Below, piece by piece: positions 8,001 through 16,452 of a stretch of 64,000 bases of DNA. The stretch covers positions 120,232 to 184,231 of the forward strand of contig NZ_CABVHQ010000003.1 of assembly GCF_902497895.1 (NCBI RefSeq), in the 5' to 3' direction. The notes beneath the pieces are model-generated. The model saw only the letters and a list, made by a program, of their open reading frames with translations, searched no databases and was not told the DNA's origin. Position 1 is the first letter of the stretch; every line of letters starts with the position of its first letter. Source of the DNA: Pseudomonas fluorescens (GTDB lineage: Bacteria > Pseudomonadota > Gammaproteobacteria > Pseudomonadales > Pseudomonadaceae). The translations under genes and the position numbers were made by a program.

Positions 8001-8439
8001 TCAACTGCGCCAGCCAAGGCTCGGCATCGGTTTCCGGGGTAACGCTTTCACTGGCGTCCAGTCGCAACATTTCCTGGACTTCGCGCAGGCCCAGGTCGGC
8101 GAAGAACAGCTCACGCATCTGCTCGCCGCCACCGCAGAAGGTATCGCCATAGCTGGCATCGCCCAAACCTATTACCGCGCCAGGCAGCCCGCGCCAGGCA
8201 GCTGGTAATTGATCGCGAATCATCGAATACAGCGGTTGCAGGTTGTCCGGCAACTCACCCATGCCGGTGGTCGAGGTCACCGCCAGAAAGGCCTCGGGGC
8301 CAAAGGCCAGGACATCGGCCAGACTCGCCCGCGGGTTGTGCCAGGCTTCGAAACCCGCATCATTTAACATTTTTGCGGCATGTCGGGCGACTTCTTCAGC
8401 CGTGCCGTACACCGAGCCGGAAAGGATGGCGACTTTCAT
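7981..8439 (-). CDS. Flavodoxin (MioC-like)
   Basis: A 152-residue single-domain flavodoxin, an FMN-binding electron carrier. The phosphate loop SGSVYGTAEE occurs near residue 8, the next FMN loop STTGMGELPDN near residue 55 and the isoalloxazine loop GLGDASYGDTFCGG near residue 92. Length and motifs match MioC-type short flavodoxins. ATG 8439 is preferred to a TTG one codon upstream. It converges on the LysR gene and is divergent from the LOV gene. PA3435 of P. aeruginosa has the same neighbourhood. The redox partner is not evident from context. Confidence 0.9.
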   Translation of the reverse strand: MKVAILSGSVYGTAEEVARHAAKMLNDAGFEAWHNPRASLADVLAFGPEAFLAVTSTTGMGELPDNLQPLYSMIRDQLPAAWRGLPGAVIGLGDASYGDTFCGGGEQMRELFFADLGLREVQEMLRLDASESVTPETDAEPWLAQLIKALRD

Positions 8440-8593
8440 CAATCTGATCCTGAAACTGAGTAAAAGAACGGGATATTAACAGCACCCGCAAGAAAACCAG
8501 CGAGTCGCGCTCGATTCACGCCAACGGCAAGTGGACAGCAGGCAATGATGTCTTAGAATGCTTCGCCCAATCGACTCAGGACGGATTCTATCG

Positions 8594-9067
8594 ATGATTA
8601 ACGCTCAATTGATGCAACTGGTGATAAACGCCTCCAACGACGGAATTGTAATCGCCGAAAAGGAAGGCGAAGACAAGATCCTGATTTATGTAAACCCGGC
8701 GTTCGAACGCCTGACGGGCTACAGCAACGAAGAAATCCTGTATCAGGACTGCCGCTTTCTTCAGTCCGGAGATCGCGATCAACCGGCACTCGAGGTGATT
8801 CGCAGGGCGCTGGGTTCGGGTACAGCTTGCCGGGAAGTTTTGCGTAATTACCGTAAGGACGGCACGCATTTCTGGAATGAACTGTCACTATCGACAGTGT
8901 TCAATAAGAGCGATCAACAGACGTATTTCGTTGGGGTGCAAAAAGACGTCACCCTGCAGGTCAAGGCTCAGCAGCGCGTAGAACAGCTGGAAGTGCAATT
9001 GGCCGAGGTTAAAGCCGAGCTGGAAGCATTAAAGGCGACGGGCGGTTCAAACAATTCTGCGAGTTAG
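8594..9067 (+). CDS. Short LOV blue-light photoreceptor
   Basis: A 157-residue LOV (PAS-fold) protein that should bind FMN and form a flavin-cysteinyl adduct under blue light. The adduct motif DCRFLQ is at about residues 54-59 (Asp replaces the usual Asn before Cys). RNYRKDGTHFWNEL and YFVGVQKDVT are the downstream flavin-contact segments. The N-cap begins MINAQLMQLVINASNDGI, and a C-terminal helix (Jalpha, VKAQQRVEQLEVQLAEVKAELEALKA pattern) looks able to dimerise as a coiled coil. No effector domain is fused. It closely resembles P. putida short LOV proteins such as SB1-LOV, as I remember them. ATG 8594 matches that family start. A MerR/LitR gene lies 0.7 kb away. Confidence 0.93.
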   Translation: MINAQLMQLVINASNDGIVIAEKEGEDKILIYVNPAFERLTGYSNEEILYQDCRFLQSGDRDQPALEVIRRALGSGTACREVLRNYRKDGTHFWNELSLSTVFNKSDQQTYFVGVQKDVTLQVKAQQRVEQLEVQLAEVKAELEALKATGGSNNSAS

Positions 9068-9078
9068 TTGCCATTAAC

Positions 9079-9098
9079 TACAATCCAATAACTTTGTA
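9079..9098. promoter_or_regulatory. Possible LitR-type operator TACA-N12-TGTA
   Basis: taca at 9079-9082 and tgta at 9095-9098 are inverted with exactly 12 bases between them, the spacing I recall for P. putida class II LitR sites. It lies 21 bases before the 9120 gene. The outer bases do not match the longer consensus and no good -10 follows, so it may be chance. Confidence 0.3.
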
Positions 9099-9119
9099 AC
9101 TCTTTTTTTCGAGCCTGCC

Positions 9120-9725
9120 ATGCATCGCAACACGCTCCTGACCCAGGATGAGCTGGATTTCATCCAGACCATGCAGCACAACCCGCAACTCAACGTGCGG
9201 GATGCGAACTCGAGCCTGCTGGTCAATGGTGGCTCACAGATTCGCGATCTGCTCACGCGCCTGGCCGCTCATGAGCATGTCACCATCCAAGCGACCTTCG
9301 AAAACCAGCAAATAACCTTTCCGCTGCAACTGGTGGAAGATGAGTTTCACGCACTGCATTTACGCCTCGGCGTACCGAGCATTTATGAAGACGGGCCATT
9401 GGTCCGGCCATGGCGCTTGTTGCTGGAAGAACCGGTCGCTCTGGAAAATGCCAAGGGCACTCCGGGCATGTTGTGGGTCCACGAAGTGTCGTTCAAAGGG
9501 GTGCTGCTGGAGATCCGCAACCGCACCAAACCATCGAAGCACTTCGCCCTGTGGTTCAGCCCTTCAGGTTACGAACGCATCGCCCTGCGCGGCACCTTCG
9601 AACGCGAAACCGAGCATGGCTACTACGCCTATCGTTTGAACCAGGGTGACAAGGACGAAACCGAGCGCCTGCGTCAGTTCATTCTTCAGCAGCATCGCCT
9701 GACCCATCCCGCGCTGCATGCCTGA
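9120..9725 (+). CDS. PilZ-like protein of unknown function
   Basis: A 201-residue cytoplasmic protein without signal or membrane segments. The N-terminal half (about 1-85) resembles the YcgR-N type beta domain that precedes PilZ domains (VTIQATFENQQITFPLQLVED). The second half has VRPWRLLLEEPVAL and, about 30 residues later, HEVSFKGVLLEI, spaced like the RxxxR and D/NxSxxG motifs of PilZ, but both are degenerate, so c-di-GMP binding is doubtful. It lies between the LOV and LitR-type genes, 52 bases after the LOV stop and convergent with the regulator. The assignment is from fold-like pattern only; a different family is possible. Confidence 0.55.
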   Translation: MHRNTLLTQDELDFIQTMQHNPQLNVRDANSSLLVNGGSQIRDLLTRLAAHEHVTIQATFENQQITFPLQLVEDEFHALHLRLGVPSIYEDGPLVRPWRLLLEEPVALENAKGTPGMLWVHEVSFKGVLLEIRNRTKPSKHFALWFSPSGYERIALRGTFERETEHGYYAYRLNQGDKDETERLRQFILQQHRLTHPALHA

Positions 9726-9738
9726 CGGCTATTGCTTC

Positions 9739-10755
9739 TCAGGTATCCAGTGTTCCTGCGAGGAATTGCTGCAGGCGCTGCTGCATCAATAGGCCATCGC
9801 TGCCAAGACACCCAATCGACGACCCCGCCAGACTCTCCTGCGCCAGATTCGCCACCTCACCCGCCAGCATGACCGGGCAATTCAGACTCATGGCCAGACG
9901 ATTCAAGCGTTTGGGTAACTCGGGAGCCGGCGCATAGCCGGAGAACAGCACCAGCCCCTGGGGTTTGATCTTTTCGCAGACCCAGGCCAACTCATCGTAT
10001 GGCTGCCCCACCGTCAGCACCCTGACACCGACCTCCGGGCTGCCCATGCACAAGGCAGCCACCAGCAATTCAAGCTCGCGACACCGTCTGACCTTGGCTG
10101 TCAGCAGCACCCGCTGCGGTTGCGAGCCTTGTAGCAGGAGTAGACGTTGCGCCACCCGAGCACGTAAAAAGCCATCCAGGAACAACCACTCGCTGGTCTG
10201 ACCAAAACTATCCTGGTGTTGTACCAGCTGTTTCCAGAGCGGCATCAGGATGTCCTGAAACACGACGGTCTGTGGGTAACTGGAAAAAATCCGTCCATAC
10301 AGCCATTCCAGTTGCAGGTCATCGAACGCACTGACAGCCGTCTTAAGTTGCATCTGCCATTGCCCATATTCGTCTTGGCCGTCTTCACTCAAATGGTCAT
10401 TGGGCAGTGCCTGGGTCGCGCTGGTTTTGACCAGGATCCTGCCGACCTTACTGACCGCGACGCCACGTTCAATCCAGCTGAGGATGCTGTGCACTGTCTC
10501 GATATCGGCCATTGAATACAACCGATGCCCACTCTCGGTGCGGGTTGGAACAATCAAACCGTAACGCCTCTCCCAGGCTCGCAGGGTCACCGGGTTGACC
10601 CCAGTCAGCCGGGCCACTTCCCGGATCGGGAACAGTTGCTCCTGCTCAAGGTAGCGGGAGGACAATGCAGCAGCGGCACGTTCAGTCATGAGGGTCATCT
10701 GAGAACTGAATATCGGTCGTAAATTGGATCCCATTCTACGCTTGATCACTACCAT
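9739..10755 (-). CDS. MerR family regulator, LitR/CarH-like without B12 ligands (PplR type)
   Basis: A protein of up to 338 residues. The MerR helix-turn-helix begins LFPIREVARLTGVNPVTLRAW, with ERRYGLIVPTRTESGHRLYS as its wing (about residues 41-78). The C-terminal half follows the CarH/LitR layout of a helical domain (EWLFLDGFLRARVAQRLL) and a Rossmann-like domain, but the cobalamin-binding DxHxxG is replaced by KVRRCREL, so it should not bind B12. Such class II LitR proteins (PplR in P. putida) control light-inducible genes, including folE, together with a nearby short LOV protein. The start is uncertain: ATG 10755 is the longest, and the Met codons at residues 20 and 23 are alternatives. 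Confidence 0.85.
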   Translation of the reverse strand: MVVIKRRMGSNLRPIFSSQMTLMTERAAAALSSRYLEQEQLFPIREVARLTGVNPVTLRAWERRYGLIVPTRTESGHRLYSMADIETVHSILSWIERGVAVSKVGRILVKTSATQALPNDHLSEDGQDEYGQWQMQLKTAVSAFDDLQLEWLYGRIFSSYPQTVVFQDILMPLWKQLVQHQDSFGQTSEWLFLDGFLRARVAQRLLLLQGSQPQRVLLTAKVRRCRELELLVAALCMGSPEVGVRVLTVGQPYDELAWVCEKIKPQGLVLFSGYAPAPELPKRLNRLAMSLNCPVMLAGEVANLAQESLAGSSIGCLGSDGLLMQQRLQQFLAGTLDT

Positions 10756-10767
10756 TCATCCAAGGAA

Positions 10768-10782
10768 TTGATAACCGATCAA
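10768..10782. promoter_or_regulatory. Short palindrome upstream of the LitR-type gene
   Basis: ttgat-aaccg-atcaa lies 13 bases before the regulator's first ATG, in the gap shared with the divergent ABM-domain gene. It could be an autoregulatory operator. It does not match the TACA-N12-TGTA pattern. Confidence 0.3.
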
Positions 10783-10909
10783 CATCGCTGGTGTATTTGG
10801 CGAAATCAGGAATAATCCTTGCTTGTACTTGAACGCAGCCCACCACCCCGGTGCTGCGTGCCGTGCGAGCCCTATCCGGGAGCGCACGCCTGCTATACGG
10901 AGATACACA

Positions 10910-11485
10910 ATGTCTGCCTCACCCGTCACCCTGATGGTCGCACGCCGTGTCGCCAATGGTCGTTATCAGGATCTGATCGCCTGGCTTGGCGAAGGCGAAC
11001 AACTGGCCACCGACTTCCCCGGCTACCTCGGTTCTGGCGTGCTTGCCCCGCCCCCTGGTGATGACGAATTCCAGATCATCTTCCGCTTTGCCAATGAACA
11101 GACCCTGCATGCCTGGGAACACTCCGCGTCGCGCAGTGCCTGGCTGGTGCGGGGCAGCGACCTGTTCGCGCATCCTTCGGAACATCGGGTCAGCGGCATC
11201 GATGGCTGGTTTGGCGCCGTCGGTCAACGCCCACCCCGCTGGAAGCAGGCAGTGGCGATCTGGCTGGCGTTCTTTCCGGTCTCGTTGCTGTTCAACTTTT
11301 TGCTGGGTCCGTTAATGGCCGAGTTGGAGCTGTTGAGCCGAGTGTTCCTCAGTACCCTGGCCCTGACGCCATTGATGGTGTACATCTTTATCCCGCTGTC
11401 CACCCGCCTGCTGGCAGGCTGGTTGAACACTGTGCCCGTACGCCGGGGCCCTTGTGGGAGCGAGCTTGCCCGCGAAGAACGATAA
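10910..11485 (+). CDS. ABM-fold protein with two C-terminal membrane helices
   Basis: A 191-residue protein. The first 95 residues form an antibiotic-biosynthesis-monooxygenase-like ferredoxin fold (VTLMVARRVANGRYQDLIAW, ending near SGIDGWFG), a fold used in small heme- or quinone-acting oxygenases and many uncharacterised proteins. Two hydrophobic helices follow (AIWLAFFPVSLLFNFLLG and FLSTLALTPLMVYIFI). The start is ATG 10910 with ggag seven bases before it; the frame is open further upstream without support. The last dozen codons run into a REP element (the gtgggagcgagcttgc motif), so the terminal GSELAREER is repeat-derived. It is divergent from the LitR-type regulator and may be controlled by it. 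Confidence 0.75.
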   Translation: MSASPVTLMVARRVANGRYQDLIAWLGEGEQLATDFPGYLGSGVLAPPPGDDEFQIIFRFANEQTLHAWEHSASRSAWLVRGSDLFAHPSEHRVSGIDGWFGAVGQRPPRWKQAVAIWLAFFPVSLLFNFLLGPLMAELELLSRVFLSTLALTPLMVYIFIPLSTRLLAGWLNTVPVRRGPCGSELAREER

Positions 11486-11653
11486 CCGATCCTGCCTGAC
11501 ACATTGCGGCGCACTTGTGGCGAGGGAGCTTGCTCCCGCTCGGCTGCGCAGCAGTCGTAAAGCCTGCTCATGAGGTGTGTCTGGCAGAACCGGTTTGCAG
11601 GTTTTAGGGCCGCTGCGCGCCCCAGCGGGAGCAAGCTCCCTCGCCACAGGTTC
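11452..11653. repeat. REP elements
   Basis: A gtgggagcgagcttgcccgc copy at 11454-11473 overlaps the end of the upstream gene. A second family then forms an inverted pair: tggcgagggagcttgctccc (about 11518-11537) and gggagcaagctccctcgcca (about 11627-11646). Confidence 0.85.
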
Positions 11654-11720
11654 TGCATTCGATGCCTCGACGCTCTGACCGGCATTGGGGCAAGTCCGCT
11701 CCCCCCAAAGGCTCCATGGC

Positions 11721-11746
11721 TGTACACCCATGGTCGCTGGTATAGT
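11721..11746 (+). promoter_or_regulatory. Candidate light-responsive promoter of folM-folE-folX
   Basis: TGTACA (11721-11726), 12 bases, then GGTATA (11739-11744) matches 11 of 12 positions of the class II LitR site I recall from P. putida, T(G/A)TACA-N12-TGTA(C/T)A. The right arm overlaps TATAGT (11741-11746), a good -10, while no good -35 is present, as expected for a MerR-activated promoter. It ends 28 bases before the folM ATG. The consensus is quoted from memory. Confidence 0.6.
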
Positions 11747-11774
11747 TTTCCCTTACCTGCGAGCCGAGCCGTCA

Positions 11775-12485
11775 ATGAATCTTTCTCCAGCCCCGATCCT
11801 GATCACCGGCGCCGGCCAGCGCGTCGGCCTGCATTGTGCATTGCGGCTGCTGGAGGAAGGTCATCCGGTGATCTTCAGCTACCGCAGCGAGCGGCCTGGG
11901 GTGCAAGCCCTGCGCGAACGTGGCGCCATTGCGCTGTTTGCCGACTTCTCCACTGAGGCCGGCATCCTGGCGTTCATCGCCGAACTGAAAACCCACACCG
12001 GTTGCCTGCGGGCGATTGTGCATAACGCCTCAGCCTGGCTGGCCGAAACGCCTGACAGCGAAACCGCCGCATTCACCCGGATGTTCAGCGTGCATATGCT
12101 TGCACCCTATCTGATCAACCTGCATTGTGCTGACTTGCTGGAACGCTCGAAGCCGGCGGACATCGTGCATATCAGCGACGATGTGACCCGCAAGGGCAGC
12201 AGCCGGCACATTGCCTACTGCGCCAGTAAAGCCGGGCTCGACAGCCTGACCCTGTCCTTCGCGGCGAAATACGCCCCGCGGATCAAGGTCAATGGCATTG
12301 CCCCGGCCCTGCTATTGTTCAACCCCGAGGACGACGCGGCGTACCGCGCCAAGGCACTGGCCAAGTCCGCGCTGGGCATCGAACCCGGCAGCGAAGTGAT
12401 TTACCAGAGCCTGCGCTATCTGCTGGACAATCCTTATGTCACAGGAACGACCCTGACAGTCAACGGCGGACGGCATCTCAAGTAA
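11775..12485 (+). CDS. folM: Dihydromonapterin reductase-like SDR (FolM)
   Basis: A 236-residue short-chain dehydrogenase. The cofactor loop TGAGQRVG is near residue 9, HNAS replaces the usual NNAG, and the catalytic YCASK is at about 150-154. The FolM subgroup reduces dihydromonapterin to tetrahydromonapterin with NADPH. Being immediately upstream of folE and folX makes this the likely substrate; in P. aeruginosa the same trio (PA3437-PA3439) supplies tetrahydromonapterin, for example to phenylalanine hydroxylase. ATG 11775 is chosen because the promoter element 11721-11746 lies upstream and the family begins right before the first strand (PILITGAG). The longer frame from 11685 would place the promoter inside the gene. 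Confidence 0.87.
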   Translation: MNLSPAPILITGAGQRVGLHCALRLLEEGHPVIFSYRSERPGVQALRERGAIALFADFSTEAGILAFIAELKTHTGCLRAIVHNASAWLAETPDSETAAFTRMFSVHMLAPYLINLHCADLLERSKPADIVHISDDVTRKGSSRHIAYCASKAGLDSLTLSFAAKYAPRIKVNGIAPALLLFNPEDDAAYRAKALAKSALGIEPGSEVIYQSLRYLLDNPYVTGTTLTVNGGRHLK

Positions 12486-12506
12486 GCCGCCCCGCGAGGA
12501 TGTTGT

Positions 12507-13067
12507 ATGACGTTATCCCTACCTCAGAATTACCGCGAGATCCTGATCGGCCTGGGTGAAAACCCGGATCGCGAGGGCTTGCTCGACACACCCACCCGCG
12601 CAGCCAAGGCCATGCAGTACCTCTGTCATGGCTACGAGCAAAGCGTCGAGGAGATCGTCAACGGCGCGCTGTTCGACTCCGATAACGACGAGATGGTGAT
12701 CGTCGACAACATCGAACTCTACTCACTATGCGAACATCACATGCTGCCCTTCATCGGCAAGGCGCATGTGGCTTATATTCCAACCGGCAAGGTGCTCGGG
12801 CTGTCGAAGATTGCGCGGATCGTCGATATGTTCGCCCGCCGCCTGCAGATCCAGGAAAATCTCACCCGGGAAATCGCCGAGGCGGTTCAGCGCGTGACCC
12901 ATGCCGCCGGTGTCGCGGTGGTGATCGAGGCCAAACACATGTGCATGATGATGCGCGGCGTCGAGAAACAGAATTCGACCATGAACACCTCGGTGATGCT
13001 GGGCGCTTTCCGCGATTCGAGCACCACCCGCCAGGAGTTCCTGCAATTGATTGGACGGAGCAAGTAG
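12507..13067 (+). CDS. folE: GTP cyclohydrolase I
   Basis: A 186-residue homodecameric enzyme converting GTP to 7,8-dihydroneopterin triphosphate, the first step to folate and monapterin. The zinc ligands are visible: Cys and His in LCEHHMLPF near residue 75 and Cys in HMCMMMRG near residue 146. [14 protein letters not shown] and the [20 protein letters not shown] segment are family signatures. It begins 21 bases after folM and ends 2 bases before folX. The position in the folM-folX operon suggests it is the monapterin-dedicated copy (FolE1 type), with another copy elsewhere possible. A folE gene is among the light-inducible genes reported in P. putida. Confidence 0.96.
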   Translation: MTLSLPQNYREILIGLGENPDREGLLDTPTRAAKAMQYLCHGYEQSVEEIVNGALFDSDNDEMVIVDNIELYSLCEHHMLPFIGKAHVAYIPTGKVLGLSKIARIVDMFARRLQIQENLTREIAEAVQRVTHAAGVAVVIEAKHMCMMMRGVEKQNSTMNTSVMLGAFRDSSTTRQEFLQLIGRSK

Positions 13068-13069
13068 CA

Positions 13070-13441
13070 ATGCCACAACTTCAACCAGGAATGGCACGTA
13101 TCCGGGTCAAGGACCTGTGTTTGCGTACCTATATCGGGATCAACGAGGACGAAATCCTCAACAAGCAGGATGTGCTGATCAACCTGACCATCCTGTATGC
13201 CGCGCAGGATGCCGTGCGCGACAACGACATCGACCACGCGCTGAACTACCGGACCATCACCAAGGCGATCATTGCCCACGTCGAGGGCAACCGTTTTGCC
13301 CTGCTCGAACGCCTGACCCAGGAATTGCTCGATCTGGTGATGAGCAACGAATCGGTACTGTACGCCGAAGTCGAAGTCGACAAGCCCCATGCCCTGCGTT
13401 TTGCCGAGTCGGTGTCGATCACACTCGCGGCGAGCCGCTAA
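13070..13441 (+). CDS. folX: Dihydroneopterin triphosphate 2'-epimerase
   Basis: A 123-residue member of the FolB/FolX tunnelling-fold family. FolX epimerises the 2' carbon of dihydroneopterin triphosphate to the monapterin form. The segments [27 protein letters not shown] and [15 protein letters not shown] are typical; the conserved Glu in VEVDKPHAL fits the pterin-binding site. ATG 13070 follows the folE stop by two bases, so the two are probably co-translated. Distinguishing FolX from FolB (dihydroneopterin aldolase) rests on the operon partners and on the [15 protein letters not shown] start seen in FolX proteins. Confidence 0.9.
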   Translation: MPQLQPGMARIRVKDLCLRTYIGINEDEILNKQDVLINLTILYAAQDAVRDNDIDHALNYRTITKAIIAHVEGNRFALLERLTQELLDLVMSNESVLYAEVEVDKPHALRFAESVSITLAASR

Positions 13442-13535
13442 GCTTCAAGCTTCAAGCTTCAAGCTTCAAGCGGTAAGCTACAGGCCACCACAATCCTTAT
13501 CTTGCAGCTTGAAGCTTGTCGCTTGAAGCTGTCTC
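13440..13535. repeat. AGCTTCA heptamer run and REP-like palindrome
   Basis: agcttca is repeated four times at 13441-13469, then cagcttgaagcttgtcgcttgaagctg-type inverted copies follow at about 13504-13530. The block separates folX from the next gene and could fold as a stem. Confidence 0.8.
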
Positions 13536-13547
13536 GCAGAGACCTCT

Positions 13548-13844
13548 ATGACCGAGCAACAACGCCTCGAACTCGAAGCCGCCGCCTTCCGCCGCCTGGT
13601 CGCGCACCTGGACAGCCGCAAGGATGTGCAAAACATCGACCTGATGAACCTCGCCGGCTTCTGCCGCAACTGCCTGTCCAAGTGGTACAAGGCCGAAGCC
13701 GACGATCGCCGGATCGAGGTCAGCATGGACGACGCCCGTGAAGTGGTTTACGGCATGCCGTACGCCGAGTGGAAAGCCAAATACCAGCAAGAAGCCAGCG
13801 CTGAACAGCAAGCGGCGTTCGCCAAAGGAAAAACCCATGACTGA
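13548..13844 (+). CDS. DUF1244 family protein
   Basis: A 98-residue small soluble protein. The segment VQNIDLMNLAGFCRNCLSKW followed by REVVYGMPYAEWKAKYQ is the DUF1244 signature; two Cys in FCRNCL suggest a metal or redox site, but this is not established. The family has no known function. The stop overlaps the start of the HopJ-like gene by eight bases, so they form a translationally coupled pair, an arrangement I remember from other pseudomonads. It lies downstream of the pterin operon beyond a repeat block, and read-through from folX is possible. Confidence 0.88.
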   Translation: MTEQQRLELEAAAFRRLVAHLDSRKDVQNIDLMNLAGFCRNCLSKWYKAEADDRRIEVSMDDAREVVYGMPYAEWKAKYQQEASAEQQAAFAKGKTHD

Positions 13845-14175
13845 TCTGAACACCCTGCGCGCCAGCCTGAAAAGGGGCGAACACGCCTTCGCCGATACCT
13901 TGGCGTTTATCGCCGCGGGCTACGATTATCAGCCTCAGGCCTTCAACAACGGCGGCGTGGAAAACGCTGCCGGGCAGAACGAAGGTTCATGCAAGACCCT
14001 GGGTCTGGCGCTGCTGGAAGGTTTGAGCGACGAAGAAGCCTTGCTGGCGTTCGGTGAGCATTATCGCTCGGTGGTTGCCACGCCAGAGGGCAGCGACCAC
14101 GGCAATATCCGCGCGTTGATCGCCCATGGGTTGGCAGGAGTGAAGTTCGAAGCACAGCCGCTGCAGCGCCGCTGA
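13837..14175 (+). CDS. HopJ-type protein
   Basis: A 112-residue small protein of the HopJ (HopPmaJ) family. The signature FIAAGYDYQPQAFNNG is at about 26-41, followed by NAAGQNEGSCKTLGLALL. The family was named after a type III effector candidate of P. syringae but is widespread in bacteria without type III secretion, so a housekeeping role is more likely here. No secretion signal or hrp box is seen. ATG 13837 has aaagga about seven bases before it, inside the end of the DUF1244 gene. The true function is unknown. Confidence 0.88.
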   Translation: MTDLNTLRASLKRGEHAFADTLAFIAAGYDYQPQAFNNGGVENAAGQNEGSCKTLGLALLEGLSDEEALLAFGEHYRSVVATPEGSDHGNIRALIAHGLAGVKFEAQPLQRR

Positions 14176-14181
14176 TTGGAA

Positions 14182-14288
14182 GATCAAAAGATCGCAGCCT
14201 GCGGCAGCTCCTACAGGGATTGGTATTTACCCCAAGACTGCGAAAATACACGGTCGGCGTAGGAGCTGCCGCAGGCTGCGATCTTTTC
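14182..14288. repeat. Inverted REP pair
   Basis: gatcgcagcctgcggcagct (about 14189-14208) and its inverse gtaggagctgccgcaggctg (about 14259-14278), both flanked by gatcaaaag-type ends, bracket a spacer of about 50 bases. Confidence 0.9.
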
Positions 14289-14321
14289 GAAAATTGCAAA
14301 GATTGAAGCCAATTGCAGACC

Positions 14322-14350
14322 AAAAAAAACCGGCTTTCGCCGGTTTTTTT
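14322..14350 (-). terminator. Rho-independent terminator of trxB (bidirectional)
   Basis: aaccggc / gccggtt hairpin with a four-base loop, a run of A on the left and T on the right. It lies 14 bases after the trxB stop on the minus strand and could also stop plus-strand transcription from the HopJ gene. Confidence 0.9.
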
Positions 14351-14363
14351 ACTTTCATAAGAC

Positions 14364-15329
<966 letters not shown>

Positions 15330-15387
15330 TCACTCCTATTGACCGGCCCGGGGCATCTGGCGCGGAACGCCGGAAACCGGCTGGAAT

Positions 15388-15431
15388 AAAAAAAAGGACT
15401 GCGACAGCACTTGGGGAAGCGAGACAGTCCT
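15388..15431 (-). terminator. Orphan minus-strand terminator in the trxB leader
   Basis: On the minus strand aggactg (15431-15425) pairs with cagtcct (15401-15395), a loop of 23 bases between them, and is followed by eight U. It lies 62-105 bases before the trxB ATG in the 306-bp trxB/cysZ gap, with no minus-strand gene upstream. It could end a small RNA or act as an attenuator; the rest of that gap shows no other structure I can support. Confidence 0.6.
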
Positions 15432-15632
15432 GAAAAATATGGGTGCAGCGTATCGAGGGGGCGAAGATTAAGGAAATACGCAATAACAATCCAGCTCATA
15501 GGCGGTCTCTATCTGCAGGAAGTTGATTCAACGTCACCTTTGTTACAGCTGATGTCGACATCATTGCCGCGCTTTCGCCTGCCGGGCAAAGCCGGTAAGG
15601 TCGGCGCGTTTCCCCATTGCAAGGACTCTGTT

Positions 15633-16388
15633 ATGCCCGCCCCCGTTCTGTCCGGCCCGCAATACCTGCGCGAAGGCCTGAAGCTGGTCTTGAGCCCCGG
15701 CCTGCGTTTGTTCGTCCTGTTACCGCTGGCGATCAACCTGGTGCTGTTCGTCGGATTGATCTATCTGGCCAGCCATCAGTTCAGCCTGTGGGTCGATACC
15801 CTGATGCCTTCGCTGCCCGATTGGCTGAGTTTTCTCAGCTACCTGATCTGGCCGCTGTTCGTGGTATTGGTGGTGCTGATGGTGTTCTTCACCTTCACCA
15901 TGCTGGCCAACGTCATCGCCGCGCCGTTCAACGGTTTTCTCGCGGAGAAAGTCGAAGTGGTGGTGCGTGGCACCGATGACTTCCCAGCCTTCAGCTGGGG
16001 TGAGTTGATCGCCATGGTCCCTCGCACCCTGGCACGGGAAATGCGCAAGCTCGGCTATTTCCTGCCGCGAGCCATTGCGCTGTTCATCCTGTCCTTCATT
16101 CCCGTGGTCAACTTGATCGCCGCGCCGCTGTGGCTGCTGTTCGGGGTGTGGATGATGGCGATCCAGTACATCGACTACCCGGCGGATAACCACAAACTCG
16201 GCTGGAACGAGATGCTCGCCTGGCTGCGGGAGAAACGCTGGCAGAGCCTGAGCTTCGGCGGGATCGTCTATCTGGTGCTGCTGATTCCGCTGGTCAATAT
16301 CCTGATGATGCCGGCAGCGGTGGCCGGGGCGACCTTGTTCTGGGTGCGGGAACGTGGGGCTGAAAACCTTGTGGTCCAACAACGCTGA
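15633..16388 (+). CDS. cysZ: Sulfate transporter CysZ
   Basis: A 251-residue inner-membrane protein of the CysZ (EI24) family, which brings sulfate into the cell for cysteine synthesis. The N-terminus [24 protein letters not shown] is diagnostic, followed by about four hydrophobic helices, and [13 protein letters not shown] near residue 190 is the conserved cytoplasmic segment. ATG 15633 has aagga seven bases upstream; the frame is open 74 codons earlier but without family support. It is divergent from trxB. Sulfate activation genes cysDNC also lie in this window, 10 kb away. Confidence 0.93.
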   Translation: MPAPVLSGPQYLREGLKLVLSPGLRLFVLLPLAINLVLFVGLIYLASHQFSLWVDTLMPSLPDWLSFLSYLIWPLFVVLVVLMVFFTFTMLANVIAAPFNGFLAEKVEVVVRGTDDFPAFSWGELIAMVPRTLAREMRKLGYFLPRAIALFILSFIPVVNLIAAPLWLLFGVWMMAIQYIDYPADNHKLGWNEMLAWLREKRWQSLSFGGIVYLVLLIPLVNILMMPAAVAGATLFWVRERGAENLVVQQR

Positions 16389-16452
16389 CCCCGTCATAAA
16401 TCCATCACCATGCTGACACAATGACGACATGGCCTCAGCCGACACTGGGGTC

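Noticed and set aside
9079..9101. Terminator for the LOV gene
   Set aside because: The stem is only five weak pairs before the T run; the inverted TACA/TGTA arms are reported as a possible operator instead, at low confidence.
13837..14175. Type III effector role for the HopJ-like protein
   Set aside because: The family is widespread in strains without type III secretion, and no hrp box or chaperone gene is near.
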